A DNA stretch of 64,000 nt. Source: Paenibacillus sinensis. Its GTDB lineage: Bacteria > Bacillota > Bacilli > Paenibacillales > Paenibacillaceae. Every line of letters starts with the position of its first letter. Position 1 is the first letter of the stretch. The translations under genes and the position numbers were made by a program. The notes below the pieces were generated by a model. The model made no database searches. It was not told the origin of the DNA and was given only the letters and a program-made list of their open reading frames with translations. Shown here piece after piece: positions 1 through 9,533 of this stretch. The stretch covers positions 39,104 through 103,103 of the forward strand of contig NZ_JAHCMB010000159.1 of assembly GCF_019904155.1 (NCBI RefSeq), read 5' to 3'.

Positions 1-799
1 CATACTTCATCCCTTTGCGGGTCAGGATATCGTCCCGGCCTTCCACGAATTCCGGAAGATTATCCATCGCCTTGGACAAGGCCTTGAAGTAGGTCTTGAT
101 TTCATGGAGACCGATATTCTGCCAGTATATCGTAAATTCCTCGAGCAGCGAGGCCATGCCGCTTGGGTCTCCGCTCTCATTGATTCCGCCTGCGATTTCC
201 CTGTTCAGGCTATCCACACGGTTCTTCTGCTCCTCCAGTGATTTCTTAAGTTTGTCCAGTTCCTGAAAGGAGCGGTCGGCAGCCGCCAGCGTCCGCTGCA
301 AATCCCGGTATTCCTTCTCATAATCCGCAAGAATCTCTTTGTCGCGCCCCATGATGATCTCGTAATAGTCCAGCAGCACGAACCATGAACTCAGCGTGTC
401 CGCTGACAGCAAGGCCGTAAGCCACGGTTCCCGGTCCCCCGTATAGTAAGCGCGGACGACAGCCCCGGCCCGCTTTCTTTTATCCTCGATATCAGTCTGT
501 TTCTGCTCGGCCTGCTTCTTGAGGTCGGATGATCTCGCCGCCAGCTTGCTCTGCTCGGCAGAGACCCGGTCGATTTCCTTCTGTATCTCCGTCTTGGACA
601 GCGTCTTCTGCATCAGTCTGCGTGTCTCCTCATTGTCCGGAAAAGCGGACAGAGACGAGGGAGAGGAAGGTGCAGGAGATGCTGATGCAGCGGCAGCGGG
701 ATCTGCGGAAACGGCCAGGGACTGAGAAGCCGGAGGAATTAGCAGCAGGAAGCATAATGGAAGCAGAAGCAGCGTCTTCAGCTTGGTATAGGTATGCAG
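1..799 (-). CDS. Exported coiled-coil protein, C-terminus outside window
   Basis: The minus-strand frame is open from about 799 to the window edge, about 266 codons, and the gene continues to the left. The N-terminus is a signal peptide (KLKTLLLLPLCFLLL, then an Ala-rich cleavage region), followed by a Ser/Ala/Pro-rich linker of about 30 residues. A long Glu/Lys/Gln-rich coiled coil comes next (KTEIQKEIDRVSAEQSKLAA onward), with a second helical block around LQRTLAAADRSFQELDKLKK. The layout recalls the N-terminal coiled coil of PcsB/EnvC-type regulators of wall hydrolases, but no catalytic domain is visible, so this is only a resemblance. No ATG lies in frame after the upstream stop; the best start I see is a CTG at 797-799 behind GGAGG. 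It is transcribed away from the next gene. Confidence 0.6.
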   Translation of the reverse strand, partial: MHTYTKLKTLLLLPLCFLLLIPPASQSLAVSADPAAAASASPAPSSPSSLSAFPDNEETRRLMQKTLSKTEIQKEIDRVSAEQSKLAARSSDLKKQAEQKQTDIEDKRKRAGAVVRAYYTGDREPWLTALLSADTLSSWFVLLDYYEIIMGRDKEILADYEKEYRDLQRTLAAADRSFQELDKLKKSLEEQKNRVDSLNREIAGGINESGDPSGMASLLEEFTIYWQNIGLHEIKTYFKALSKAMDNLPEFVEGRDDILTRKGMKY

Positions 800-1233
800 C
801 GTTCTTCGCCTCCAATCCGGGCATGCTGTCTGATGAAGCGCCCGATTATTCCATCATATGTATAGCTTCTCAAAAATATAAGGCCAACGATAAGCGGCCC
901 GCTTACCATCAGCCTTCTATGCTTGCCTCTTATTCATTATACCCGCCGCCTAAAATGGAGTAAACGAACTCAACGATAAAACAGGTATTTTCTTCCGGTT
1001 TGTGAAAAGCTTGATTGACAATTTGAGGATAGTATTGAAATCGCTTTATTTTACCACCAGGTGTATGTCCTGCAGTCAAATTGGAAATACAAAAGAGTAT
1101 CAAATAGATTCTATGAACTCTATGAGAGGCATAGAAATGGAGTAAGCAGCTTTTATTCCCAATCAATCCGCCGGCTGACGCGGCCGGTTGCGACAAGGGT
1201 TATTTCAAGATGTCACTAGGAGGTTTGGCTTTT
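800..1233. other. Intergenic region, no supported gene
   Basis: This gap separates two divergent genes. The short open frames in it have no credible ribosome site or recognisable protein. A TTGATT at 1011-1016 followed after 16 bases by TATTGA at 1033-1038 could be a weak promoter toward the RsfA-type gene. I see nothing else. Confidence 0.4.
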
Positions 1234-1878
1234 ATGACAGCCATCAGACAAGACGCCTGGAGCGAAGAAGACGATTTGGTACTGGCGGAGGTAACGCTGC
1301 GCCATATCAGGGAAGGCAGCACCCAATTGGCAGCCTTTGAGGAAGTCGGGGAGAAGATCGGCAGAACATCGGCCGCCTGCGGGTTCCGCTGGAACAGCTG
1401 TGTACGCAAAAGCTATGAGGAAGCGATTTCGATTGCCAAAGGGCAGCGCCAGAAGCGAAACTATCTTAAGAAGCAGGGCGTGGCGCGCGGTGCGCAGGTA
1501 GCGGGCTTCGGCGGGGGCGAAGGAGAAGAGCCTTTTGTCCATGAAGAAGCTCAGAATTCATTGTCCATCGATGCGGTAATCCGCTTTCTGCGACAATGGA
1601 AGGGGACCTATCAGGAAGCGGGCCGTCAGCTCAAAATGCTGGAGCGCGATCTTCGGGAGAAGGAAGAAGAGCTGGCCGACCTTCGTGCCGAGAATGAAAG
1701 GCTGTCCAAGGAAGTCAATACCGCTCAGAGCGATTACCGGGTCGTGAACGACGACTACAAAGCGCTGATCCAGATCATGGATCGAGCGCGCAGATTGGCC
1801 TTTCTGAACGAAGATGAAGAAGAAATCAAGAACCGTTTCAAGATGGATGCCAACGGCAATCTGGAACGGATCGATTGA
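1234..1878 (+). CDS. RsfA/GerR-family prespore/mother-cell transcription regulator
   Basis: The 214-residue protein begins with a Myb/SANT-like helix-turn-helix ([20 protein letters not shown], then [20 protein letters not shown], residues about 5-60), the hallmark of the RsfA family. A linker with a Gly-rich patch follows. Residues about 130-190 form a coiled coil (LEEREL-like heptads: [20 protein letters not shown]). The start is the ATG at 1234 behind TAGGAGG. An in-frame ATG at 1210 lacks a ribosome site. In Bacillus the same position upstream of ylbQ is held by ylbO (gerR), a SigE-dependent mother-cell regulator, so synteny favours a GerR-like sporulation role; that is inference. The family is known to bind DNA and modulate sporulation genes. 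Confidence 0.85.
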   Translation: MTAIRQDAWSEEDDLVLAEVTLRHIREGSTQLAAFEEVGEKIGRTSAACGFRWNSCVRKSYEEAISIAKGQRQKRNYLKKQGVARGAQVAGFGGGEGEEPFVHEEAQNSLSIDAVIRFLRQWKGTYQEAGRQLKMLERDLREKEEELADLRAENERLSKEVNTAQSDYRVVNDDYKALIQIMDRARRLAFLNEDEEEIKNRFKMDANGNLERID

Positions 1879-2002
1879 GCGATCAGGTGTAAGAAGAGAA
1901 TCCCGTATCCAAGGCATGGGAACATGGCTTGGGTATGGGATTTTTCTTTTGCTCTTACGGCATTTATACTAGAAGCAAAACATCGGATGGTGACAGAAGG
2001 TC

Positions 2003-2950
2003 GTGAAAATCGATATTATGGGCGCCGGTTCGCTGGGCCTGCTGCTGGCGGGAATGCTGATGGATTCCGGCTGCGAGGTCCGGATATGGTGCAGAACCCC
2101 AGATCAGGCGGCGAGTCTCTCGGAATACGGCTTGACGGTTAGCTCTGTGAATGGCGAGGTCAGAACGCATCTGGAGGGTGGAGCAATCAGCGCGGCACCC
2201 GCGGCTAACTTTGCTGCGGAATGGCTGAAGTTGCCAGGCGACTGGCTGCTGCTTGCCGTCAAACAGACGGCGCTGCACCGGGAACTGCCGGAGCTTCTGA
2301 TACCGCTGCGGGACACGCGGATGAATATTCTGTGCCTCCAGAATGGATGGGGGCATTTGGAGATGCTGCAGTCGCTGCTGCCTGCGGCTTCCTTGTATGC
2401 CGGCGTTACAACTGAAGGAGCGAAGCGGGAATCCGGAGTCCGGGTAACTCATGCGGGAAAGGGACACACCTACATTGGACGATGGGGAGAGGGGGCGGGT
2501 GAAAGCTCTGGCCTCGAATCCCTTCTGACTGCCCGGCTTGAAGCGGCAGGATTTTCGGCATCGGTGTCGAATCAAGTGGAAACCATGATCTTTCGGAAGC
2601 TGATGATCAACGCCGTCATTAATCCACTGACCGCCATCTGGCGCATACCGAACGGAGAACTGCTGGCATCCGCTGCACGGATAGACCTGATGAGAGCACT
2701 TTACGAGGAAGCGACAGCGGTCTGCGATGCGGCCGGGATATCCCGGGAGGACAGCTTGTGGGACGACATTCTGAATGTATGCCGGGCAACCTCCGGCAAT
2801 CGTTCCTCCATGCTGGCCGATGTGCTGGCTTCAAGGGAGACCGAAATCAAATGGATAAACGGAGCCCTGGCCGAGCTTGCGCGGCAAACCGGCGTTGATG
2901 TTCCTCTGCACAGAGGAATAATCCGGATGATAGAGGGCATGATCGTATAA
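2003..2950 (+). CDS. panE: 2-dehydropantoate 2-reductase
   Basis: Ketopantoate reductase reduces 2-dehydropantoate to pantoate with NADPH, the second step of pantothenate and CoA synthesis, in the cytosol. The 315-residue protein opens with a Rossmann dinucleotide site (GAGSLGLLLAG, residues 6-16). The C-terminal helical domain carries the conserved Lys in FRKLMINAVINPLTA (about residue 197), the family catalytic signature. Length fits the family (about 300). The start is a GTG at 2003 after AGAAGG. It is syntenic with Bacillus ylbQ and is followed 16 bases later by the DUF3397 gene, so the two are probably co-transcribed. Some family members act on other 2-oxoacids, so the substrate is assigned by family. 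Confidence 0.85.
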   Translation: MKIDIMGAGSLGLLLAGMLMDSGCEVRIWCRTPDQAASLSEYGLTVSSVNGEVRTHLEGGAISAAPAANFAAEWLKLPGDWLLLAVKQTALHRELPELLIPLRDTRMNILCLQNGWGHLEMLQSLLPAASLYAGVTTEGAKRESGVRVTHAGKGHTYIGRWGEGAGESSGLESLLTARLEAAGFSASVSNQVETMIFRKLMINAVINPLTAIWRIPNGELLASAARIDLMRALYEEATAVCDAAGISREDSLWDDILNVCRATSGNRSSMLADVLASRETEIKWINGALAELARQTGVDVPLHRGIIRMIEGMIV

Positions 2951-2966
2951 GGAGAGGTGAAGCCGT

Positions 2967-3353
2967 TTGGAATGGCTCCGCAATTCGCTGATTGTGTTGA
3001 GCGTTATGCCTGTGCTGCCTTTTGTGCTTGTCTATACCGTCGCTACCCTGTACAGGATGGACAGGAGGCGGGCGCTGCTGCTCGCCATGGACGTGACCAC
3101 CGTATTTTTGCTATTCTCGGTGTCGGCGCTGTTTAACAATCTTTTTCACTCGGGGTTCGGGTTCTATCTCTTTCTCCTGTTCGTCCTTTTGGCTGCGGGC
3201 TTTATTGGAGGCGCGCAGAACCGGCTGAAAGGCAGGGTAGATGGCAAAAGACTGGTGCGTGCCGTATGGAGACTCGGTTTTGTGGTTATGGCATCGGGCT
3301 ATTTGCTGTTTATGGTGGCGGGTGTGGTCAAATATATCCTACAGACAATGTAA
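2967..3353 (+). CDS. DUF3397 family membrane protein
   Basis: A 128-residue integral membrane protein with four predicted hydrophobic helices (residues about 5-28, 38-60, 62-83 and 102-125) and a basic loop (RLKGRVDGKRLVRA) between the third and fourth. It matches the small DUF3397 family of Firmicutes, usually found beside panE/bshC in front of mraZ. No function is known. The start is a TTG at 2967 behind AAGGAGAGGTG. Its short distance from panE suggests a two-gene unit. I see no clear terminator before the next promoter. Confidence 0.75.
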   Translation: MEWLRNSLIVLSVMPVLPFVLVYTVATLYRMDRRRALLLAMDVTTVFLLFSVSALFNNLFHSGFGFYLFLLFVLLAAGFIGGAQNRLKGRVDGKRLVRAVWRLGFVVMASGYLLFMVAGVVKYILQTM

Positions 3354-3433
3354 GCTTGTCTAACGTAGTCAATCGGCTTTTGTCACATAACTTTAAAAAT
3401 TTTAAAAAAAATTGAATTCATCCGACAATAAGC

Positions 3434-3462
3434 TAGATTTTTTTGACCACTGGTTGTATAAT
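3434..3462 (+). promoter_or_regulatory. Probable SigA promoter of the opp lipoprotein gene
   Basis: A perfect -10 TATAAT at 3457-3462 lies 17 bases downstream of a weak -35 TAGATT at 3434-3439. The surrounding DNA is AT-rich, unlike the flanking genes, and the next start codon is about 40 bases further on. Confidence 0.6.
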
Positions 3463-3503
3463 CATAAACCATATACCACATTCTATTTAGGGGGAACTGC
3501 TAG

Positions 3504-5225
3504 ATGAAGAAGAGTAAAAGTCTTTTACTCCTGTTCGCACTCGTTCTTGTCATCGGAACTGTGCTTGCAGGATGCGGCGGTGGCAATAATTCTGCCACGG
3601 AGAATACCGCGGCAAACACCGGCAACACTGGCAACACTCCGGCAGCTACTGACGGAGCCGCAGCGGGAGAGAAGCTTGCTGCTGATCAAACGCTTAAAAT
3701 CAACCTGAGTTCCGAACCTCCGACATTTGACCCGGCTCTTGCACAAGACAGCCAGGCCAACACTGTCCTGAAGACGATGTATGAAGGCTTGACCCGCATG
3801 AATGACGAAACCGGCCAAGCAGAACCGGGCATCGCCGAGAAATGGGATGTTTCCGCTGACGGTCTGGTATATACCTTCCACCTGCGCGACGCTAAATGGA
3901 GCAACGGCGACGCTGTAACTTCCGCCGACTTCGTACGCGCTTGGAAACGCGTCCTGGATCCTGCCGCTACTGAACCGGCACCTTACGCTTACCAACTGTA
4001 CTACCTGAAGAACGCTCAAGATTACTATGAAAAGAAAATCACCGACTTTAACCAAGTAGGCGTTAAAGCCGTTGACGACAAGACGCTCGAAGTAACTCTT
4101 GCAGCTCCGACTCCTTACTTCCTTGGCCTTCTGTCCTTCTACACTTACTATCCGGTTCACCAATCGGTTGAAAGCAATCCGAAATGGGCAACCAGCAAAG
4201 ATACTATGATTGTTGACGGACCTTTCACTCTGACCGAGTGGACGACTGGTCAATCTCTGGAAGTATCCAAGAACGACAACTACTGGGATAAAGATTCCAT
4301 TAAACTTAGCAAAATCGACTTCTCGCTCGTAAACAGCGGCGCAACTGAACTGTCCGCTTACGAAAGCGGCCAGCTGGACCGCGCAGGCGGCCCGAACGGT
4401 GAAATTCCGACTGAACAGCTGCCGATCGTACAGCAGAAATATCCGGATGAGTTCAACAGAAAAGGTATTGCAAGTGTATACTACTATGAGTTTAACATCA
4501 CTGAAAAACCGTTCGACAACGTTAAGATCCGTAAAGCCCTGGCTATGGCGATTGACCGTCAAACTCTGATCGACAAGGTTACGCTTGGCGGACAGCTGCC
4601 GGCATTCGGTTATGTACCACCTGGTATCGCTGGCGCTGACGGCGAATACCGTACAGCTGTCAAAGACAACTACTTCACGGAAGATCTGGAACAAGCCAAG
4701 ACACTGCTGGCTGAAGGTCTGAAAGAAGAAGGCCTGACTAAACTGCCTGCATTCACCCTGTCCTACAACACAAGTGAAGGCCACAAGAAGATCGCCCTGG
4801 CTATTGGCGACATGTGGAAGAAGAACCTGGGCATTGATGTGAAGCTTGAAAACCAGGAATGGGCAGTATTTATCGAGAACCGTCAACATCTGCAATATCA
4901 AGTTGCCCGCGCTGGCTGGACCGCTGACTACAATGATCCGATGACCTTCCTTGATATGTGGGTAACCAAAGGCGGTAACAACGATACCGGCTATGCTAAT
5001 CCTGCATACGACAAGCTGATCGCTGAAGCAAAAGCAACCAGCGACAACACGGTTCGCCAAGAGAAATTCGCGGCTGCCGAGAAGATGATCATTCAGGATG
5101 ACCAAATCCTGATCCCGATCTACTACTACACCAACAACTCGCTGACCAAGCCTTACCTGAAAGGCGTAACGCTTGACTTCAGCGGCGCAATCGACCTGAC
5201 TCGCGCTTACCTGCTCGAGCACTAA
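3504..5225 (+). CDS. oppA: Oligopeptide ABC transporter substrate-binding lipoprotein
   Basis: The 573-residue protein has a lipoprotein signal: positive start MKKSKS, a hydrophobic core, and lipobox LAGC with Cys24 as the lipidation site. A low-complexity Asn/Thr/Gly/Ala linker (residues about 25-60) tethers the extracellular domain. The rest is a family 5 solute-binding protein (SBP_bac_5): SSEPPTFDPALA near residue 73 and DGLVYTFHLRDAKWSNGD near residue 120 are typical of OppA/DppA. It captures peptides outside the membrane for the permeases that follow. Codon choice is more biased than in neighbouring genes (CTG, AAC, GAC, CGC), as in abundant proteins. A hairpin terminator follows, which would give a separate, more abundant transcript. 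The exact peptide preference cannot be read from sequence. Confidence 0.9.
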   Translation: MKKSKSLLLLFALVLVIGTVLAGCGGGNNSATENTAANTGNTGNTPAATDGAAAGEKLAADQTLKINLSSEPPTFDPALAQDSQANTVLKTMYEGLTRMNDETGQAEPGIAEKWDVSADGLVYTFHLRDAKWSNGDAVTSADFVRAWKRVLDPAATEPAPYAYQLYYLKNAQDYYEKKITDFNQVGVKAVDDKTLEVTLAAPTPYFLGLLSFYTYYPVHQSVESNPKWATSKDTMIVDGPFTLTEWTTGQSLEVSKNDNYWDKDSIKLSKIDFSLVNSGATELSAYESGQLDRAGGPNGEIPTEQLPIVQQKYPDEFNRKGIASVYYYEFNITEKPFDNVKIRKALAMAIDRQTLIDKVTLGGQLPAFGYVPPGIAGADGEYRTAVKDNYFTEDLEQAKTLLAEGLKEEGLTKLPAFTLSYNTSEGHKKIALAIGDMWKKNLGIDVKLENQEWAVFIENRQHLQYQVARAGWTADYNDPMTFLDMWVTKGGNNDTGYANPAYDKLIAEAKATSDNTVRQEKFAAAEKMIIQDDQILIPIYYYTNNSLTKPYLKGVTLDFSGAIDLTRAYLLEH

Positions 5226-5298
5226 GATTAAGCTTTTATAAAGGAGACTTACAGATATTTAATTGAAGATTTAGTATCTGAAGTAGAATGAACACTTC

Positions 5299-5338
5299 GG
5301 GATATATATGTGGAATTCCATATATATCCCTTTTTTTT
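5299..5338 (+). terminator. Hairpin terminator between oppA and oppB
   Basis: A perfect 12-bp stem (GGGATATATATG at 5299-5310 with CATATATATCCC at 5319-5330) has an 8-base loop and is followed by eight T residues. It would stop most transcripts after the lipoprotein gene and let a fraction continue into the permease genes. Confidence 0.85.
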
Positions 5339-5460
5339 GTATGTCTGTCCGCATTCCAAAGTTTGGTTATTTAACAAAATTAGAAAATGGACAAGCGGTC
5401 AATAATTGCATAAAATCAATATTAGGTTTGAAAAATTTGTCGAAGGAGGTGTTGACGGGC

Positions 5461-6393
5461 ATGATACGTTATGTTGCAAATAAATTTTTCTATATGCTGG
5501 TTTCGCTGTTTGTGCTAATCTCAGCTACGTTTTTTCTGATGAAAGCCATTCCGGGGGACCCGTTCACATCCGAGAAGAAAATTCCGGATGAGATCCGCCA
5601 GCGTCTGTATGAACAATACGGCCTGGATAAGCCCGTCTACCAGCAGTATTTCAAATATTTGGGCAATATCGTGCAAGGGGATTTTGGCGTGTCCATGAAG
5701 CGGATGAATCAAGACGTTTCGCATATTATCGGACAGACCTTCTCCGCCTCGCTGAAGCTCGGCCTTGTGGCCATCCTGGTATCCGTCATCGTCGGCGTCT
5801 TGCTGGGCATGCTGGCGGCTCTGTATCACCGGAAGTTTATCGACTCGGCGGCCATGGTTCTGGCGGTGCTGGGCATAGCGGTTCCAAGCTTCGTGCTGGC
5901 GACCATTCTGCAGTATGTCTTTGCTTCAAAGCTGGGCTGGGTTAACGTTATGGGATTTAAAGAAGTACGGGATTACTTCCTTCCCGTATCGGCTCTATCG
6001 GCTCAGCCAATCGCGTTTATCGCGAGGTTGACGCGTTCGAGCATGCTTGAGGTGCTGCATGCGGATTACATCAAGACGGCGAAAGCGAAAGGTCTCAGCT
6101 GGATCACTATTCTGTTCCGCCACGTACTTCGCAATGGCATTATGCCGGTTGTTACTTACATGGGACCGATGACTGCGAACATCGTAACTGGCTCTGTCGT
6201 TATCGAACAGATCTTCGGGATCGGCGGCATCGGCAAGCAGTTCGTAGAAGCAATCAGTACTCGTGATTATCCGATCATTATGGGGATTACCATTTTCTAC
6301 GGCATCCTGCTCATGGTTGCCCGCTTCATTACGGACGTCGCCTATGTATTCGTCGATCCGCGCATTAAATTAACCGGAGAAAAGGAGGGCTAA
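5461..6393 (+). CDS. oppB: Oligopeptide ABC transporter permease OppB
   Basis: A 310-residue inner-membrane permease with six hydrophobic segments. The cytoplasmic coupling loop (DYIKTAKAKGLSWITILFRH, about residue 200) is the EAA-type motif that contacts the ATPases. The N-terminal signature (FFLMKAIPGDPF) is typical of the OppB/DppB family. I place the start at the ATG at 5461 behind AAGGAGGTG; a longer open frame from 5308 runs through the terminator and is not credible. The gene is followed by oppC after 4 bases. It should pair with OppC to form the channel of the peptide importer. Confidence 0.9.
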   Translation: MIRYVANKFFYMLVSLFVLISATFFLMKAIPGDPFTSEKKIPDEIRQRLYEQYGLDKPVYQQYFKYLGNIVQGDFGVSMKRMNQDVSHIIGQTFSASLKLGLVAILVSVIVGVLLGMLAALYHRKFIDSAAMVLAVLGIAVPSFVLATILQYVFASKLGWVNVMGFKEVRDYFLPVSALSAQPIAFIARLTRSSMLEVLHADYIKTAKAKGLSWITILFRHVLRNGIMPVVTYMGPMTANIVTGSVVIEQIFGIGGIGKQFVEAISTRDYPIIMGITIFYGILLMVARFITDVAYVFVDPRIKLTGEKEG

Positions 6394-6397
6394 TCAA

Positions 6398-7345
6398 GTG
6401 GCAGCTAAACAACAAATGGTTCCGCCCGGCGTAGACCTGAAGCCCGAAGACTTCCGGAAGATCGGCGTGGACGAGAAACAGGCTGAAGTCATTCAGCGTG
6501 AGAGTCTGTCGGCCTGGCAGGACGCCTGGAAGCGTCTGCGGCAGAATAAACTGGCCATGGTTTCGCTCGGCGTACTGGTAATAATCATTATCGGCGCCAT
6601 CATCGGCCCGCATATTACCAAGTTTGATTATTATTCCAATGATTATCTGAATACGAATGTACCTCCTAACGGAGAGCATTGGTTCGGTACAGATGATCTG
6701 GGCCGCGACATGTTCGTCCGTACCTGGTACGGCGCGCGTATCTCCCTGATCGTAGGCCTGGCGGCCGCTCTGATCGACCTGTGTATCGGCGTTGTGTATG
6801 GCGGGATTATGGGCTTCTTCGGCGGCCGTACAGACAGCATCATGAACAAGATTTCCGAAGTTCTGTATTCCATTCCTTACCTGCTGGTGGTAATTCTGCT
6901 GCTCGTTGTGCTTGAGCCAAGTCTAGGGACGATCATATTGGCACTGACGATTACGGGCTGGATTACGATGTCATGGATTGTGCGCGGTGAAATTATGCAG
7001 CTCAAGAACCGCGAGTTCGTCCTTGCTTCCCGTTCCATGGGCGCAGGTTCCAAGCGGCTGCTGTTCAAGCATTTGCTGCCAAACGCCATTGGCCCGATTA
7101 TCGTTACCGTTACCCTGTCGGTGCCGAACGCGATCTTTGCGGAGGCATTCCTGAGCTTCCTCGGTCTTGGCGTGCAAGCCCCCAGAGCTTCGCTCGGTTC
7201 CATGATAAGCGATGCGCTCACAGGCTGGCTGATTTATCCGTGGCGGATGCTGTGCCCGGCTATTCTGATCAGTGTAACGATGCTCGCCTTTAATATTTTC
7301 GGCGACGGTCTTCGCGACGCGCTTGATCCTAAACTCAAGAAATAG
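6398..7345 (+). CDS. oppC: Oligopeptide ABC transporter permease OppC
   Basis: A 315-residue permease with a soluble N-terminal segment of about 45 residues (OppC_N type), a first membrane helix at about 48-68 (LAMVSLGVLVIIIIGAIIG), and the BPD_transp_1 core with five more helices. The motif HWFGTDDLGRDMFVR at about residue 88 is diagnostic for the OppC/DppC family. The coupling loop is EFVLASRSMGAGSKRLLFKH. The start is a GTG at 6398 after AAAGGAGG, only 4 bases beyond oppB. It forms a heterodimer with OppB. Confidence 0.9.
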   Translation: MAAKQQMVPPGVDLKPEDFRKIGVDEKQAEVIQRESLSAWQDAWKRLRQNKLAMVSLGVLVIIIIGAIIGPHITKFDYYSNDYLNTNVPPNGEHWFGTDDLGRDMFVRTWYGARISLIVGLAAALIDLCIGVVYGGIMGFFGGRTDSIMNKISEVLYSIPYLLVVILLLVVLEPSLGTIILALTITGWITMSWIVRGEIMQLKNREFVLASRSMGAGSKRLLFKHLLPNAIGPIIVTVTLSVPNAIFAEAFLSFLGLGVQAPRASLGSMISDALTGWLIYPWRMLCPAILISVTMLAFNIFGDGLRDALDPKLKK

Positions 7346-7357
7346 GAGGTGACCATA

Positions 7358-8353
7358 ATGGACCCGATTTTACAGGTTAAAGACTTGCAAGTATCATTTT
7401 TTGTGTCGGGCGGTGAAGTACAGGCTGTCCGCGGAATGAATTTTGAAATTGGCAAAGGCGAGACAGTGGCGATTGTCGGCGAGTCCGGCAGCGGCAAGAG
7501 CGTCACGGCCCAGTCGATCATGCGGCTGATTCCGTCACCTCCTTCCAAGGTGAAGCAGGGCGAGATTATTTTTCAAGGGCAAGACCTTCTGAAGAAGAGC
7601 ACGAAAGAGATGGAAGCAATTCGCGGCAAAGACATTGGCATGATCTTTCAAGACCCGATGACCTCACTGAACCCCACGATCAGAGTGGGCAAGCAAATCA
7701 CGGAAGTATTGATCAAACATCAGAAAATGTCAGCGGCCGAAGCGACCAAGCGTGGCATTGAAATGTTGAAGCTTGTCGGTATCAATAATGCCGAGGCCCG
7801 CTTTAACCAATATCCCCATGAGTTCTCCGGCGGTATGCGGCAGCGTGTTATGATTGCGATCGCGCTGGCCTGCCGTCCGGCTCTGCTGATTGCGGACGAG
7901 CCGACCACAGCGCTTGACGTAACCATACAGGCACAGATCATGGAAGTAATGAAAGATATGCAGAACAAGCTCGGCACATCGATCATTCTGATCACTCACG
8001 ACCTTGGCGTTGTCGCCGGCATGTGCGACCGTGTCATCGTCATGTACGCGGGTGAAGTGGTCGAGACCGGAACAAGATGGGAAATCTTCAAGAACCCGCA
8101 GCACCCTTATACGAAGGGACTGCTTAATTCGATGCCTCGTCTGGACCAGAAGAAAGGCGAGCCGCTGATTCCGATCGTCGGAACGCCGCCGGATCTGATC
8201 AAGCCTCCTGTCGGCTGCCCGTTCGCCGCGCGCTGCAGCGAGGCAATGGCAATTTGCGAGAGAATTGATCCGGGCACTACGGAATTCAGCGACACGCATA
8301 CAGCGCGCTGCTGGAATCTGCATCCGATGGCCAAGGAGGCGCAAAAATCTTGA
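7358..8353 (+). CDS. oppD: Oligopeptide ABC transporter ATPase OppD
   Basis: A 331-residue ABC ATPase. Walker A is GESGSGKS (residues about 39-46), the signature is SGGMRQR, Walker B is [12 protein letters not shown], and the switch His lies in LITHDLGV. The C-terminal oligopeptide-transporter extension has a four-Cys pattern (CPFAARC, then AIC, then ARC), which in OppD/DppD homologues binds an iron-sulphur cluster. The start is the ATG at 7358, eight bases after AGGAGG; an in-frame GTG at 7349 overlaps that ribosome site. It ends in a TTGA overlap with oppF. It powers uptake together with OppF. Confidence 0.9.
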   Translation: MDPILQVKDLQVSFFVSGGEVQAVRGMNFEIGKGETVAIVGESGSGKSVTAQSIMRLIPSPPSKVKQGEIIFQGQDLLKKSTKEMEAIRGKDIGMIFQDPMTSLNPTIRVGKQITEVLIKHQKMSAAEATKRGIEMLKLVGINNAEARFNQYPHEFSGGMRQRVMIAIALACRPALLIADEPTTALDVTIQAQIMEVMKDMQNKLGTSIILITHDLGVVAGMCDRVIVMYAGEVVETGTRWEIFKNPQHPYTKGLLNSMPRLDQKKGEPLIPIVGTPPDLIKPPVGCPFAARCSEAMAICERIDPGTTEFSDTHTARCWNLHPMAKEAQKS

Positions 8354-9270
8354 GCAAACAGCTGATCGAGGTGGAAGGCCTCAAGAAATATTTCAATGTC
8401 GGCAAAGGGAAAGTGCTGAAGGCGGTCGACAATCTCAATTTCTCGATCCGTGAAGGCGAAACGCTGGGTATGGTAGGCGAGTCAGGTTGCGGCAAGACGA
8501 CGGCGGGACGCACGGTGCTCCGTCTGTATGAGCCGACGGCCGGCAGCGTGAAGTTTAACGGAACAGATATTTACAAGCTGTCTCCGGGTAAAATGAAAGC
8601 TATGCGCCGCGATATGCAGATGATCTTCCAGGACCCGTATGCGTCGCTTAATCCGCGGTTTACGGTTTCGGATATCATCGGTGAGGCGCTGGACATCCAT
8701 GGCATGGCAGGAAGCCGCGCCGAGCGCAAGAAGCGGGTCGAAGAGCTGCTGGATATGGTCGGTCTGAACCATGACCATGCAACCCGCTATCCGCATGAAT
8801 TCTCCGGCGGCCAGCGCCAGCGTATCGGCATTGCCCGCGCGCTTGCGGTCAATCCGAAATTCATCGTCTGCGACGAGCCGATTTCGGCGCTTGACGTATC
8901 GATCCAGGCGCAGGTCGTCAACCTGCTCAAAGAGCTACAGACCCGTCTTGGACTGACTTATCTGTTCATCGCTCATGACCTCTCCATGGTTAAGCATATC
9001 AGCGACCGTGTAGCCGTTATGTACCTGGGCAAGATGGTCGAGCTTGCTGAGAGCGAAGAATTGTACGCCAATCCGATTCACCCCTATACCAAGGCGCTGC
9101 TGTCCGCGATCCCGATTCCCGATCCGGAAATCGAAGTGAACAAGAAGCGTCTGCATATGCATGACGAGCTGGCAAGCCCGATCTATTCAGCCGACCAGCA
9201 GACCAACGAGGATGAAACAAAGCTGGTCGAAGTTTCGAAGGGCCACTTTGTTGCCAAGGCATATGCCTGA
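8350..9270 (+). CDS. oppF: Oligopeptide ABC transporter ATPase OppF
   Basis: A 306-residue ABC ATPase with Walker A GESGCGKT, signature SGGQRQR, Walker [13 protein letters not shown] and switch FIAHDLSM. The C-terminal tail after IPIPDPE is short and lacks the Cys cluster present in OppD and in many OppF proteins. The start is a TTG at 8350 behind AAGGAGG, overlapping the oppD stop (TTGA), so translation is probably coupled. It completes the five-gene importer and is followed by a strong terminator. Confidence 0.9.
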   Translation: MSKQLIEVEGLKKYFNVGKGKVLKAVDNLNFSIREGETLGMVGESGCGKTTAGRTVLRLYEPTAGSVKFNGTDIYKLSPGKMKAMRRDMQMIFQDPYASLNPRFTVSDIIGEALDIHGMAGSRAERKKRVEELLDMVGLNHDHATRYPHEFSGGQRQRIGIARALAVNPKFIVCDEPISALDVSIQAQVVNLLKELQTRLGLTYLFIAHDLSMVKHISDRVAVMYLGKMVELAESEELYANPIHPYTKALLSAIPIPDPEIEVNKKRLHMHDELASPIYSADQQTNEDETKLVEVSKGHFVAKAYA

Positions 9271-9304
9271 TTGCAAAATGCTGCACTAATCGAGGAATGT
9301 AACA

Positions 9305-9349
9305 GGTTTCCCCCGCTTCTGTCCGGAAGCGGGGGAAACCTTATTTTTT
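9305..9349 (+). terminator. Terminator of the opp operon
   Basis: A perfect 15-bp stem (GGTTTCCCCCGCTTC at 9305-9319 and its complement at 9326-9340) with a 6-base loop is followed by TTATTTTTT. Confidence 0.9.
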
Positions 9350-9435
9350 GACAAACGCCGACCATTCTTGGGATATTTCCCGGGAAACAATCGTTGATCA
9401 AGATCGTTGTCAGGCAATAATCCTCACTTAACGCT

Positions 9436-9464
9436 TTGACGGAACGTTCAGGTTTGGATACAAT
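9436..9464 (+). promoter_or_regulatory. SigA promoter of bshC
   Basis: TTGACG at 9436-9441 and TACAAT at 9459-9464 are separated by exactly 17 bases, about 70 bases before the bshC start. Confidence 0.75.
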
Positions 9465-9533
9465 CAAAAAGGAAGTTTTAGAGACGCCTGACAGCTATAC
9501 ATAGGGCGCATCAGCAGAACAGGAGGCAACCTG

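Noticed and set aside
3525..5222. Open frame of 565 codons antisense to oppA
   Set aside because: It mirrors the codon bias of oppA, has no ribosome site and encodes no recognisable domain.
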